Of a DNA stretch of 55,130 nt, positions 46,001 through 52,784 are shown piece by piece (positions within the stretch are counted from its first letter, which is position 1; the number at the start of each line of letters is the position of its first letter). The stretch is from an uncultured Clostridia bacterium (GTDB taxonomy: Bacteria > Bacillota > Clostridia > Christensenellales > Pumilibacteraceae), in contig CAMSYM010000016.1 in the NCBI GenBank assembly GCA_947066105.1, positions 1-55,130 on the forward strand, written 5' to 3'. A program made the position numbers and the translations under genes. The notes beneath the pieces were generated by a model. The model saw only the letters and a program-made list of their open reading frames with translations. It was not told where the DNA came from and searched no databases.

Positions 46001-48957
46001 TCGACGCAGACGAATCGGGCGAGTGGCACGCTTTGTCCGACGCGACGTTGAAGGAAATGTTCGCCGTCGACCCGACGACTAAATCTTTTGCGCTCAAACC
46101 GAACAGCGCCAACAATGCGTACTTTATCGGCGGCGTGATGTATAACGGCACGGTGCTTCCCGCGAGCGGCGGCGCTACCGACAGACTCAGCGCCGTCAAT
46201 CGCTATGTCAACTTCGAGTTCGTCAACGGCGGGACTGCCGTAAGCTTTGTGCCTAACGCGTCTACGCTCGACAATAAAGAGATCCTGCTGTACGTGGAAG
46301 TCGAAAAGCATGTCGATACGTCGCGCGCGTTCATGCGTAAATATGCCGCGCTGTCGGCAGGTACGCTGTTCAGGCTCGAAGTAGAAGACTCCGCGCCCGC
46401 GCCCGTGACCGACGCAGGCATGGAAGACGGCGTAAACTTCGCGGCAACCGGTTATAAAGGCGACGTGGTTTCGTTCAAGATCCACGATGCCGACAACCCG
46501 TTCGGCGCGTTGTTTACCGACGCAGACTTCGGCGACACCGTCACCATCAAGCCGTTCACCGACGGCGATTACGAAAAGGCGCTCGCATCGGCGTTGCGCG
46601 TCGATCCCGATCTCGATTGGGCGGCTAAGGACGGCAAGCCGCGCGCGTTTACCGTCGACGTCGACGAAGCGACCAATACGCTGTCTATAACGGTCAACAG
46701 ACGAATGGACAGCTTTAAGAACGACAAGTACGCCGAAAGCGTGAGCTTCCCGATAGTGTTCGAAGGCGTCGACCGCGCGGGCAAGACTGCTAAGACGGTG
46801 ATAATGCTCACGATAGGCAACCGCGGTATCTCTTCGCAAAATTATATCGATCCCAAATACGACGCGGAAACGGGTATCGGTTATTCGTATTCTATCGGCG
46901 CGGACGGTAACTACGTCATCGACGCGCAGATACGGTACAGTCACGAACTTATCATAGATCTCAACGACTTCTTGATCGATCCCGACCGTATCTCGACGAG
47001 CGCGGACTGCGATTCGTTTAGGTTCGATACTTCGACAATAACGCATTATCCTTACGAATATTTGACCGACACCACGCAAGAGGTGTATTGGTACGAAACC
47101 TACGAGAACGGCGAGATCAATCCCGACAGACGCAAACTGCTTGCCACCGTTGAGCCTGTCGGCGCCGATAAATGGCACAGAACGGCTATAAAGATATCCG
47201 CCGCGGACACAACGCGTACGCTCAGCGCGAAAACGTATTTGCGCGTACTCGACAGGTCTACCGACAAGAGCGACGTGGATGCGGGCGTGTATATCACGCT
47301 CAATATAGTCGTAATGAACGACGCGCCGTACGTGATTTCGGGCAAAGAAGTTACGTCCGTGACGATGATCGGTTCGGACAGCAAAACTCCCGCGAGCATG
47401 TTGTTCTATATAGGCGACTTCGTTGCGGATAACAACGGATCGGACGTGGTCGGCGACGTTCCGAGCGCGTCGTCCGAAACGTACCTGCGCATATTCTCGC
47501 AACAGCCGTCGGAAGTGGAAGAACTGTATTCCAAGAAGTATTCGACGATACAGGGCATAAAGGACGACGGTTCGGGCGAAGTGGTCACGTCGTCGGCATT
47601 GTTTACGGTAACCATCCCGCAGACAATACCCGACGATCTGTTGCGCGCCCGTGCCGAACAGCGCGCCGAGGCCGGACTCGAACCCGAAAACAAGGATAAT
47701 ACGAACCTGTTCAATCAGTGGTTTATAATCACGCCGAACGAAGGCTATTACGGCGCAGGCTCGATAGAGATCACCGTAGCCGACGGCGATTCCAATACGC
47801 AGCCCGACTCGCTCAGCACGTCGTTCAGAATAAACGTTCGCGTGGTTTACGATCAAAACGAAACCGACGGCGCGTTCAATGCCGTTTCGATAGCGAGCTG
47901 TAAGACAAAGACGATAGATATCGGCACGCTAATGCCGGAGCTTGAAGATAAGCTCGGTTTCGGCAGAGAGATCGGCGTTATACCGAGTGCGGACGGCAAT
48001 ACGTTCGGTCAATCGGAGTTCTATTCGCTCACGTCGATAGCATTGCAAAACAGCGCCGATTCCGCTTACGTCGAGTTCAAGCGTGTCGATAATTCCGACG
48101 TGTGGAACGCAACGGCGTCCAAGCTCGTGACTATCGATCCTATCCGCGTCAACGTTAAGTACGTGCTCAAAGCCGATCCGACTTTCGAGTACAGCCGATA
48201 CTTCATGCTTTCGGTCGTAACAAATCAACCGCCCACGCTCAAATACGACGAGATAACGTTCGTGCGGTACGATCGTACCGACGACCAATTGCGCGATTTG
48301 GACGATTCCAATACGGTAAAGCTCGAAGCGTGGCAATTGTTCGGCGACGCCGACGATCCCGACGGCAAGGCGTTGAGATTTATAAGCGCCAAGTCGCAAG
48401 TCCCGTCGATAGTGTCGGTCGCGCTCACGGATGACAACCGTTATCTCACGATAAGCTTTGCCGCAAAGGGCAGAGCGGACATAACGGTCGAGGTCACCGA
48501 CGAAACGGGCGAACCCGTGTTGCTCACGTTTACAGCTATCAACGAGGATCTGCCCGAAGGCAGTCTGTGGGTGCGGATAATGGCGAGCTTCGAGTCCAAC
48601 ATGCTGCTGTGGATAATTATAGCCGCCGTCGTGCTGTTGCTGTTGATAATAATCATAATCATAATCACGGTCGCGGTCAAGCGCAAGCGCGCGCGTGAAG
48701 AGCTTGAAGCGTTGCTCGTATCCGAGATGGAGATCGAAGAGCAAATGCTCAAACTCGCAGGCGGCGACGTATCGACGCCGGGATATCAGAGCTACGGCTT
48801 CTTGCCGCCCGTCGCGCCGACGGCTACGCAACAAGACCCCGGTATGATGCTCGGAGCGGGCAATCCCGATGCCGCGCCTGCCGACGCTCTCGCGCTCAAT
48901 CCCGCGCAAAATGATACCGCATCAGACGACGCTTTAAACGGCGGCGACGGCGAATAG
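37060..48957 (+). CDS. giant glycine-rich, cadherin-like repeat surface protein
   Basis: 3965 residues. A hydrophobic signal or anchor segment (about 20-45) is followed by a glycine-rich domain (about 75-355) opening with GTYKLEVWGAQGG, the signature of bacterial and ALK/LTK-type glycine-rich domains, and containing long Gly runs. About a dozen repeats of 200-350 residues follow, each opening with an N-x-A/P-P-type motif (VNNTAPT, VVNTAPT, VDSAPVF, ITNQSPT, VTNQPPT), the junction style of cadherin-like and Ig-like adhesins. Near the C-terminus are one TM helix (about 3848-3870), a basic stop-transfer KRKRAREE and a cytoplasmic tail of about 90 residues. It should be an adhesin or surface filament. 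ATG codons occur at 37060 and 37063; the second is better spaced from GAGG at 37053. Single-gene transcript, divergent from padR. Confidence 0.85.
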   Translation: MMKRHTSKAEKNIKTKSARVFALIAAVFTAIAVAVTCAVCLDKLAPPASVDGVGSGDVSTSTTYTNLTGDKTAQGVLVANDIIDYSYAANNAYSIKLPKGTYKLEVWGAQGGYYDSSQGAGAKGGYTYATYEVTPTSGQYIYIYVGGQGTSGTGANKTGGYNGGGTVYIGNGGGAGGGATHMATASGLLNALKSNQSAVLLVGGGGGGSTTNAHSGTAGIGGAGGGGNANGGASTGGWIDGSGYQASGGTQTSGGGGGKGATTSSCSSVIGQNGDFGKGGDSYGATNSTAGYEAGGGGGGGWWGGGGGGGDSNSAGADGRTGGGGGSGHIKSGLSGGGTSGNWSGNGKARITVISVNQPPKTKNATVNAMKRGVSGSVAVSTSTIATDPEGTAMYFTNGTSSNLDTFTTTANTGIFLDSSCSTVATKYLTWTWSGSSPNVNTFNITSVKMYPRVGTDGCTANGRLTLYARVRDSFGASNTRGWAVIMFYVQVPANTVSTKSAAITGSSGNYVLGSSTTTTKPTGAYNPTTSNIYNPNGTGRYTAIFSKPLKYNEPFTVKASELLSGLCSYDQVVISLNSTSNIASSVANRKYKIKEFDENTNKVTAYNFSKAAIANAFSQISFVCLSPDPNYQVFPVTLYVVEKSTAYGSSYPNVVPNITTYALDIVFGMQNSRPVVGTVSNIVDVAVGETRNLALSSYFKDDDGAISSATHSITGVVVPSKEFVQLNADAGVVAQTGVNAGFYNIGAGSYTVSSPEYTTSATTAVDTGFHAGIAYNSTSTGSNGSNTTREAFMRYTYANDVLTVVGLRSSFSQYASNRSSKPGHFYLLLHIQDKRDTADNGIWLPLAFRVGYSTSYAPVATVTAPNTGTSSSNLTEQSAVSTMPTASGSVGQSFYFAPMAVNYGGSHVFGQYLKDGALTSDGLQPLAIDGDNYSTNNGLAARSGKLNEFLRLSDSVTAESIVRSVSDVGVSVANGVAENRFIKAEIIDIYLPKSYFATGTFQGGRVIAGSGTADTNGFKYVSLAVKNVGGVDYYVTNGIKITLKSATMNRYFYANATVVDSAGKTSAAIDIALRVNNTAPTATENESSVATFRDQYGESYSTYEYDPENGVTTPTFTFKVPLGNRFIITPYDFVSDYNMTNSGVVAPAGGFTLNGLSGVYDPATGTLSDSDAKNESNMSFDGLFASEYGTASYVDSLKSMLGIVDGTTAVKKVSATAAGTAAGSATVADQNVLNDKLFFARSGDGNDAYTFAPTSFDNFAVSAVDTSNYLTYNMGNKVKLGQTTYGVDFIMITAVSRSTRPAYFDLTVRDRYGNSSDGNASFVVRIAIEVVNTAPTVKDVNRYQELAVAPVNAQGNVTLSSVTFSSNGNGDATGLMKDLDNDIPEFLLSSGVILTNSVANVQSLIGHNATSFDEIINNHKYLLTDDGTVGGRSLGEYVTATLVNPYELYVTAKSSTKAIAGGVYVCFLVSDGNGSTVVGYVRIEVVDSAPVFNTSTENGFDLNDPLWSIKTTSNADISRDRYIVGSTYAAEQLKSVRGAVDADIKLIATDDDALHGKLLLSRRLDTDTGFDYVNLAVPEDKTSAIPAESYDLAVPNVSVATGFGKDVNAAALVFTRTLGADGSVTDEAVIPNRFVAEVMFFVDGDWISRDTLISEHLAGNAIGDVSMFFDSVGRFVYPDWAVHIHATEGFESNVRLGLTLSIRDRAEFGGDTAGLKTAYDSDRRNGNTTVSGYMVATVYHSISTTGIRTKDEYAGNYADNYVVEYTDAANTTVAYVPTYDGDANSVYPDGSLGNVTYNVIDGNNWLAPNGDGTQILKARAQGQPDNTLAGVNAGALYNVDSVDALSGVYNYPSVIEIPSDGSEVFVPMSYFGLLQSLVASADEDGSFDYLKEYVGYDVGNNDTVYSRDNIAHIADAITISDGNMSWSGSTLNNNPYINVDAFDMYSADGSTSSAGVFANEKNKPYYNNRLAVVTIDKDGQLIGYERDAANRDSFVGNGSLMYLEEQAVKLQEHNFGLVFNKTEMRTGVHTLTLTVDLAKSEAGKNAVEDAETDRRSVTVNIHIENSKIDLSADGNTGDVTGTKYDEEKGTYYVDLKMPSSTSKSFALSRRDTDTGVVETISNDYANVDKIAYTDADYRAGTSYRDRAYFYSDSFNELSAWSTGAPAYNRALALNGDGSAFENTASSSRAQNSILNYLGIENMTEVAAVDSSYQPNGGKYGSNIYGESGIDGYSSYFNASLSEAGRVINITASRKTAINDVALKAAFGNTPLTQQNVTEYYAERGLVAEYADATVDPAEPTRVYYPFKTLVYDSCGAGWMDASYVALEFRIEITNAAPVLKNVGTEVLDQNDKLIGREYRLNLAVGNSVTINLYDLVSDSGMYVQQTGNNYALATKQYFENTAKNLDLETGDYLDSPFAHDIYLGGTPYDPSNYVQKDDGTYYRNGGGLTLMGSTDRDVTMWIETASDVTSLSTSTVPSTNNLSFTVNRRTTATVVENGVSKSVSINEYRFTVVFYDSYECATLPFTFIITITNQSPTITATERHFTMHSGDDLTVLTTYYDNFIGGVAGGSVAYNNSLTKKLYDARTSADGYGETHGDGSNNETGSGRYWSFRDIDSSHKDEIVYDSTVGQSESGGVHLGYLGLANDDTPWKLRISSVSYYTGVGARLWVEQNTFTLGAESDHTTQAMTMSLNVRALSACVNEPITITLTDGEDGVVTCTLYFTVISSAPNALDYADPSDRRLIQAAGLEGETAGSADEYLHGTYRMFTVPSGEIECEVEGFDGKKTAKQNYVIDMTSVAKDPDGDYETSNMTLFGDGNFAVNDVALVRGLDGVYRSEYFDIRVLSGGRSFSITATGFNPSTSNGYEKLTFRVADYGNGSYENSIEITIHVYTLYGDMINASVAEKTNTQYTEYLRGGDKVHVKSYDEFYGAATSVTSDYAFVKQTGNVGNDGNTASPITDKDVDVTDKQSYSARLYAFIDADESGEWHALSDATLKEMFAVDPTTKSFALKPNSANNAYFIGGVMYNGTVLPASGGATDRLSAVNRYVNFEFVNGGTAVSFVPNASTLDNKEILLYVEVEKHVDTSRAFMRKYAALSAGTLFRLEVEDSAPAPVTDAGMEDGVNFAATGYKGDVVSFKIHDADNPFGALFTDADFGDTVTIKPFTDGDYEKALASALRVDPDLDWAAKDGKPRAFTVDVDEATNTLSITVNRRMDSFKNDKYAESVSFPIVFEGVDRAGKTAKTVIMLTIGNRGISSQNYIDPKYDAETGIGYSYSIGADGNYVIDAQIRYSHELIIDLNDFLIDPDRISTSADCDSFRFDTSTITHYPYEYLTDTTQEVYWYETYENGEINPDRRKLLATVEPVGADKWHRTAIKISAADTTRTLSAKTYLRVLDRSTDKSDVDAGVYITLNIVVMNDAPYVISGKEVTSVTMIGSDSKTPASMLFYIGDFVADNNGSDVVGDVPSASSETYLRIFSQQPSEVEELYSKKYSTIQGIKDDGSGEVVTSSALFTVTIPQTIPDDLLRARAEQRAEAGLEPENKDNTNLFNQWFIITPNEGYYGAGSIEITVADGDSNTQPDSLSTSFRINVRVVYDQNETDGAFNAVSIASCKTKTIDIGTLMPELEDKLGFGREIGVIPSADGNTFGQSEFYSLTSIALQNSADSAYVEFKRVDNSDVWNATASKLVTIDPIRVNVKYVLKADPTFEYSRYFMLSVVTNQPPTLKYDEITFVRYDRTDDQLRDLDDSNTVKLEAWQLFGDADDPDGKALRFISAKSQVPSIVSVALTDDNRYLTISFAAKGRADITVEVTDETGEPVLLTFTAINEDLPEGSLWVRIMASFESNMLLWIIIAAVVLLLLIIIIIIITVAVKRKRAREELEALLVSEMEIEEQMLKLAGGDVSTPGYQSYGFLPPVAPTATQQDPGMMLGAGNPDAAPADALALNPAQNDTASDDALNGGDGE
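37665..37990 (+). repeat. in-frame GGC trinucleotide runs coding poly-glycine
   Basis: Runs of GGC occur at about 37665-37682, 37942-37962 and 37971-37990 and encode stretches of six to eight Gly. Gain or loss of units would change length without a frameshift. Confidence 0.7.
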
Positions 48958-48980
48958 CGTAACGTCATATCGATTTTTTG

Positions 48981-49020
48981 AAAGACCTTTATGTGTCGAT
49001 CGGCATGTAAAGGTCTTTTT
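48981..49020 (+). terminator. terminator after the giant gene
   Basis: AAAGACCTTTA (48981-48991) pairs perfectly with TAAAGGTCTTT (49008-49018), followed by TTATTT. Confidence 0.85.
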
Positions 49021-49065
49021 ATTTATGGTGTATAAACTTTTTGCCGTTATGCCTAAACTTTATGC

Positions 49066-49094
49066 TTGAAAAGGAGCGATCGATAGTTTATAAT
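49066..49094 (+). promoter_or_regulatory. promoter of broken subtilase and lipoprotein genes
   Basis: TTGAAA (49066-49071) and TATAAT (49089-49094), 17-bp spacer. It is intact although the first gene is broken, and may still drive the lipoprotein at 49449. Confidence 0.7.
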
Positions 49095-49128
49095 ATAGTA
49101 AAATAAATCGAAATAGGAGGACTCGTAA

Positions 49129-49426
49129 TGAAAGCAGTATATGAAACGAAATCTGTTACTACTGTCTTATCGTTTTGTTCGGCGTTGTTCATCGCCTTGC
49201 TGTCAATATCGTAAGCGGAACTTCTTATGCCGCGCCGTATGTTGCGGGCGTTGCGGCTTTAATGATGTCTGTCAATTCGGATTTAAGGGGTAGACATTTA
49301 AAAAAGCTTATTTCGGAAAACAGCGATACTATAAGTATCAGATACGGTAACGGCGAAACGGCGCAAGTAAAAAAGCTCAACGCATTTAAAGCGGTGTCGG
49401 CGGCTAAATCTTATCGTGTTAACTGA
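49129..49426 (+). pseudogene. subtilisin-like (S8) protease remnant
   Basis: An ATG at 49129 behind AGGAGG opens a 28-codon signal-peptide-like frame (VTTVLSFCSALFIALLSIS) that stops at TAA 49213-49215. A different frame, open from 49175, carries the C-terminal end of an S8 protease with the catalytic Ser block SGTSYAAPYVAGVAALM and about 55 following residues, ending at 49426. The catalytic Asp and His regions are missing. The simplest reading is a large internal deletion that joined the signal peptide to the Ser block out of frame. It is not functional as a protease; a short secreted peptide could still be made. Confidence 0.75.
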
Positions 49427-49448
49427 ATGCTATATGGGAGATTAAACC

Positions 49449-50240
49449 ATGAAAAAATTTATATGTGTAATATTAATCGTCATGATGTTAGGGTGCGTAA
49501 TCGGTTGCGGCAATACGAATGCCGATGTGGAAAAATATGATTTGACGATAATCGGCGGGGAAGACATATTAAAGCCGCTTGCGCCGTCATATAAAGCGGG
49601 AAGAGCTGTGAAATTTCAGCTGTCGCGTGTGGATTTATATGATCCCGACATAACAATGATCGTGTGTTTAGACGGTGTCGCTTTAAAAAGAGATGTAACA
49701 CATATAGGCATGGTGGCGTATTACGAATATAATTTTACTATGCCTGCGCACGACGCAGTTTTGACGATAGAGTATATAGATACTTTTTATGAAAACACAG
49801 CAGGAAAAAAAATCGAATTCGATATTTTATCAGGAGATGCGCATTTAAATTTCGATCCGGACGTTTTTAAAGAGAAAAGAGATATTATTACAACATCGGA
49901 AAAGTGGGATCGATATATCGAAAGTGTAGATAAACGAGCTGTCGAATTTCTACCCGATTTAGCCGATGAGTTCTTTGATACCGATTCATTGATCATTGTA
50001 TCTGGCTCGCATTATTCTTACGGTAATGTCTTGAAAAAAGTCAAAATGGTTAAAACGAGTACTATAAATGAAAAGTTTTGTTTAACGGTAAAAATAAATG
50101 TTATGTCCGGAGGGTTCCAATCGCCTACGTCGGGGTGCATTTTAATTAAAGTCAAAAAGGAAGACGTCGAAAATTGCAACCTATCGGTCAAAATATATCC
50201 CGATTATTTTTGGAACAATGTATTTAATGCGGAGAAATGA
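49449..50240 (+). CDS. small lipoprotein of unknown function
   Basis: 263 residues. The lipoprotein signal ends at CVIGC (Cys about 20). Residues 30-110 (YDLTIIGGEDILKP...YYEYNFTMPAHDAVLTIEYI) resemble the bacterial surface repeats that end in FTMPA-D-. The second half (about 115-263) is not recognised. It has a GGGAG ribosome-binding site and follows the S8 remnant by 22 nt. A truncated tandem copy follows immediately. Base composition looks more A/T-rich than the GH3 modules, which may indicate a different origin. Confidence 0.7.
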   Translation: MKKFICVILIVMMLGCVIGCGNTNADVEKYDLTIIGGEDILKPLAPSYKAGRAVKFQLSRVDLYDPDITMIVCLDGVALKRDVTHIGMVAYYEYNFTMPAHDAVLTIEYIDTFYENTAGKKIEFDILSGDAHLNFDPDVFKEKRDIITTSEKWDRYIESVDKRAVEFLPDLADEFFDTDSLIIVSGSHYSYGNVLKKVKMVKTSTINEKFCLTVKINVMSGGFQSPTSGCILIKVKKEDVENCNLSVKIYPDYFWNNVFNAEK

Positions 50241-50241
50241 T

Positions 50242-50556
50242 ATGAAAAAATTTATATGTATAATATTAAGCGTCATGATGTTAGGGTGCGTAATCGGTTG
50301 CGGCAATACGAATGCCGATGTGGAAAAATATGATTTGACGATAATCGGCGGGGAAGACATATTAAAGCCGCTTGCTTCGTCGTATAAAGCGGGAAGAGCG
50401 GTAAAATTTTATTTGCCGTGTGTGGAATTAGATGTCCCGGACATAGCAATGAGCGTGTGTTTGGACGGCATCGCTTTAAATAGAGACGTGACACATATAG
50501 GTATAGGGGCATATTACGAATATAATTTTACCATGCCCGCATACAACACTGTTTGA
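50242..50556 (+). pseudogene. truncated tandem copy of the small lipoprotein
   Basis: 104 codons starting 2 nt after the stop of the full copy, with a GGAG ribosome-binding site. The signal peptide and first ~50 residues are almost identical at DNA level; similarity then falls. Where the full copy reads GTTTTGACGATAGAG, this copy reads GTTTGACACAATAGA, one T fewer, giving an early TGA, after which homology ends. The N-terminal lipoprotein piece may still be made. Confidence 0.75.
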
Positions 50557-50587
50557 CACAATAGAATCGGATTCTAAACAATAACGT

Positions 50588-50627
50588 AAAAAATAACACG
50601 AACTTTGAAAAGCGATTCGCGTTATTT
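50588..50627 (-). terminator. terminator of the rqcP-ispDF-ktrBA operon
   Basis: On the minus strand AAATAACGCGAA (50616-50627) pairs with TTCGTGTTATTT (50591-50602), one G-U pair, followed by six U (50588-50593). It lies about 100 bp past ktrA and may also work weakly for the plus strand. Confidence 0.75.
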
Positions 50628-50725
50628 TGTCAAGCTTTAATGCTTAAATTAATAATTTGCAGATTAATATCGTGTAAATACTATTTACGAGCTAATGTCG
50701 TTTAGGCAAACCTATAAGCAGTATA

Positions 50726-51409
50726 TCATATTTCCGAAACGGCTTTGCCCGTCGCTTTATTGCTCAAACGTTTGATGTCCGCTATCGCGCCCGCAATTAC
50801 TATAAGGTCGTCGGCGAGAAGCCTGCAATCGCCGGCGGGGGAGGTTATTATCTCGTCGCCGCGTTTTATAACGACGATATTGACGTGTTCGGTATTGCGC
50901 AGATCGAGTTCGATAAGAGTTTTGTCCTGCCAGCGTTTGGGCGTGCGGATCTCTACCATGCGGAAGCTGTCGGCAAGCGTCATTATTTCCACGACGTTCG
51001 GCTTGGCAAGCATGGCGGCAAGTCGCTCGCCCATGGCTTCTTCGGGAATCATTACCGAGTCCGCGCCTATTTTTTCGAGTACGAGCTTATGCCTTTCGTC
51101 GCTCGCTTTCGATATTACTTTCGGTATGCCCAATTGTTTGCACAACAGCGTTATGAATATGCTCGCTTCTATGTTGGACGCTATGCACACTATCGCCACG
51201 TCCATATTGTTTATGCCCAATCTTTCGAGATTGCGCTCGTCGGTCGCGTCGGCGCACACGGCGTGAGTGCAGTACGACGAGATCTCGTTTATTTTTTCTT
51301 CGTCGCTGTCTATGCACAGCACTTCCGCGCCGTACTCGTACAGCGCTTTGGTAAGGGCGACGCCGAACCTGCCCAGTCCGAAAACGACGTATTGATTGTT
51401 CTTTTTCAT
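50726..51409 (-). CDS. ktrA: potassium-uptake regulatory subunit KtrA (RCK)
   Basis: 227 residues, the usual KtrA length. The RCK-N Rossmann domain (1-135) has GLGRFG at 11-16 and the acidic D34-D36 nucleotide-ribose site in LCIDSDEEK. The RCK-C domain (about 140-215) follows. It forms the cytoplasmic ring that gates KtrB in response to ATP/ADP and, in Bacillota, often c-di-AMP. An AAAGGAGC ribosome-binding site stands in the 10-nt gap after ktrB. Last gene of the four-gene minus-strand operon. Confidence 0.92.
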   Translation of the reverse strand: MKKNNQYVVFGLGRFGVALTKALYEYGAEVLCIDSDEEKINEISSYCTHAVCADATDERNLERLGINNMDVAIVCIASNIEASIFITLLCKQLGIPKVISKASDERHKLVLEKIGADSVMIPEEAMGERLAAMLAKPNVVEIMTLADSFRMVEIRTPKRWQDKTLIELDLRNTEHVNIVVIKRGDEIITSPAGDCRLLADDLIVIAGAIADIKRLSNKATGKAVSEI

Positions 51410-51419
51410 AAAAGCTCCT

Positions 51420-52784
51420 TTATCCTATCATTATGTTGGCGGCGGGGAACTTGATGCCCGTGCTTTCGTGTTTGCCGAACATCATTCCGATACTGAGCGG
51501 ACCGAGCCTGCCTATAAACATTACTACGGCGAGTACGTACAATGCCGCGTCGGATAGCGACGGAACGATGCCCATGGAAAGCCCTGTTGTCGTAAATGCC
51601 GATACCGTGTCGTACAGCATGTATCCGACGGGCGAAATGCCGTCCGTTGCGCCGATTATCGATACGCCCGTGAGAATGAGCGCGCTGCCGAGCATCAGCA
51701 CGGCGACGGCGCGAAAGCCTGTTTTAAAGCTTATGCTGTTTTTGCCGACGCATATCTCGTCCTTGCCGCGCAAGCCCGACCAGCCCATAAGCACGAGTAC
51801 GGCAAAAGTGGTGGTTTTAATCCCGCCGCCGGTACTGCACGGCGACGAGCCGATAAACATGATAACTGCGGACATCACCATGCCCGAAGCGGATAGTTTG
51901 GTTTGATCGAGCGACGAATAGCCCGCGGTCGAGCTTGCGGTTACCGATTGGAACAGGCTGTTGAGCAGTTTTTCTCCGCCGTTCATGCCCGACGTGGCGG
52001 CGGATCCAAACTCCGACGCGAGAAAAAAGAATGTGCCGAACGTCATTATAGACAGCGATACGATGAGTACCGCTTTGGTATGAAAGCGATAGCGTTTATA
52101 ATGAAAGCGGCATTTGAGAATGTCGTCTATAACGGGGAAGCCGAACGAGCCGAGTATGGCAATAAGCGCGACTATCAAAATTATTCCCGCATTGCCGTTG
52201 TAATCCGAAAGCGAACCGTAAGGGTTGGCGGGAGTGCCCAAAATATCGAATCCCGCATTGCAGAACGCGGAAACCGACGTGAACAACGCTTGCCATATGC
52301 CTATCGCGCCGTTTTTGACGCAAAAGAACGGTGTGAGCGCCGCCGCTCCGACGATCTCTATTATAAGCGTCATGATGATTATATTGCGCACAAGCCGCAC
52401 AACGCCTTTTATTTGGTCTTGACCGAGCGCTTCCTGTATGGCTATCCTGTCTTTAAGCGTGATGCGCTTGCCGATTATGATAAACACAAAAGTCGCCATC
52501 GTCATAAAGCCGAGTCCGCCGAACTGGATCAATAGAAAAAGTATCGCTTGACCGAAACCGGTATACGTTAACGCAGTCGACGATACGACAAGCCCCGTGC
52601 CGCATACTCCGTTCATCGCCCAAAACACGGCGTGAGTAAACGACATCCATTTCCCGTCGGTATTGGAGATGGGCAGGGCGAGCAAAAATGCGCCGACAAA
52701 CATGACGACGAGAAATCCGAGCAACACCACGACCATAGGACGCAGGCTGAACCGTCTTTTGATTTTTTTACCCGATGCTGTCAT
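51420..52784 (-). CDS. ktrB: potassium transporter membrane subunit KtrB
   Basis: 454 residues, KtrB-sized rather than TrkH-sized. Four pore-loop repeats are visible with their filter glycines: NGVCGTGLVVS, SAFCNAGFD, SSTAGYSS and SAFTTTGLS. The first helices follow a basic KKIKRRFSLRP start. Imports K+ (often Na+-coupled) together with KtrA, encoded 10 nt downstream. The start overlaps the ispDF stop (ATGA). Confidence 0.92.
   Translation of the reverse strand: MTASGKKIKRRFSLRPMVVVLLGFLVVMFVGAFLLALPISNTDGKWMSFTHAVFWAMNGVCGTGLVVSSTALTYTGFGQAILFLLIQFGGLGFMTMATFVFIIIGKRITLKDRIAIQEALGQDQIKGVVRLVRNIIIMTLIIEIVGAAALTPFFCVKNGAIGIWQALFTSVSAFCNAGFDILGTPANPYGSLSDYNGNAGIILIVALIAILGSFGFPVIDDILKCRFHYKRYRFHTKAVLIVSLSIMTFGTFFFLASEFGSAATSGMNGGEKLLNSLFQSVTASSTAGYSSLDQTKLSASGMVMSAVIMFIGSSPCSTGGGIKTTTFAVLVLMGWSGLRGKDEICVGKNSISFKTGFRAVAVLMLGSALILTGVSIIGATDGISPVGYMLYDTVSAFTTTGLSMGIVPSLSDAALYVLAVVMFIGRLGPLSIGMMFGKHESTGIKFPAANIMIG

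Noticed and set aside
33530-50556. A DNA-inversion switch served by the tyrosine recombinase.
   Set aside because: I found no pair of long inverted repeats flanking a promoter near the recombinase; the dyads seen are short operators or terminators.
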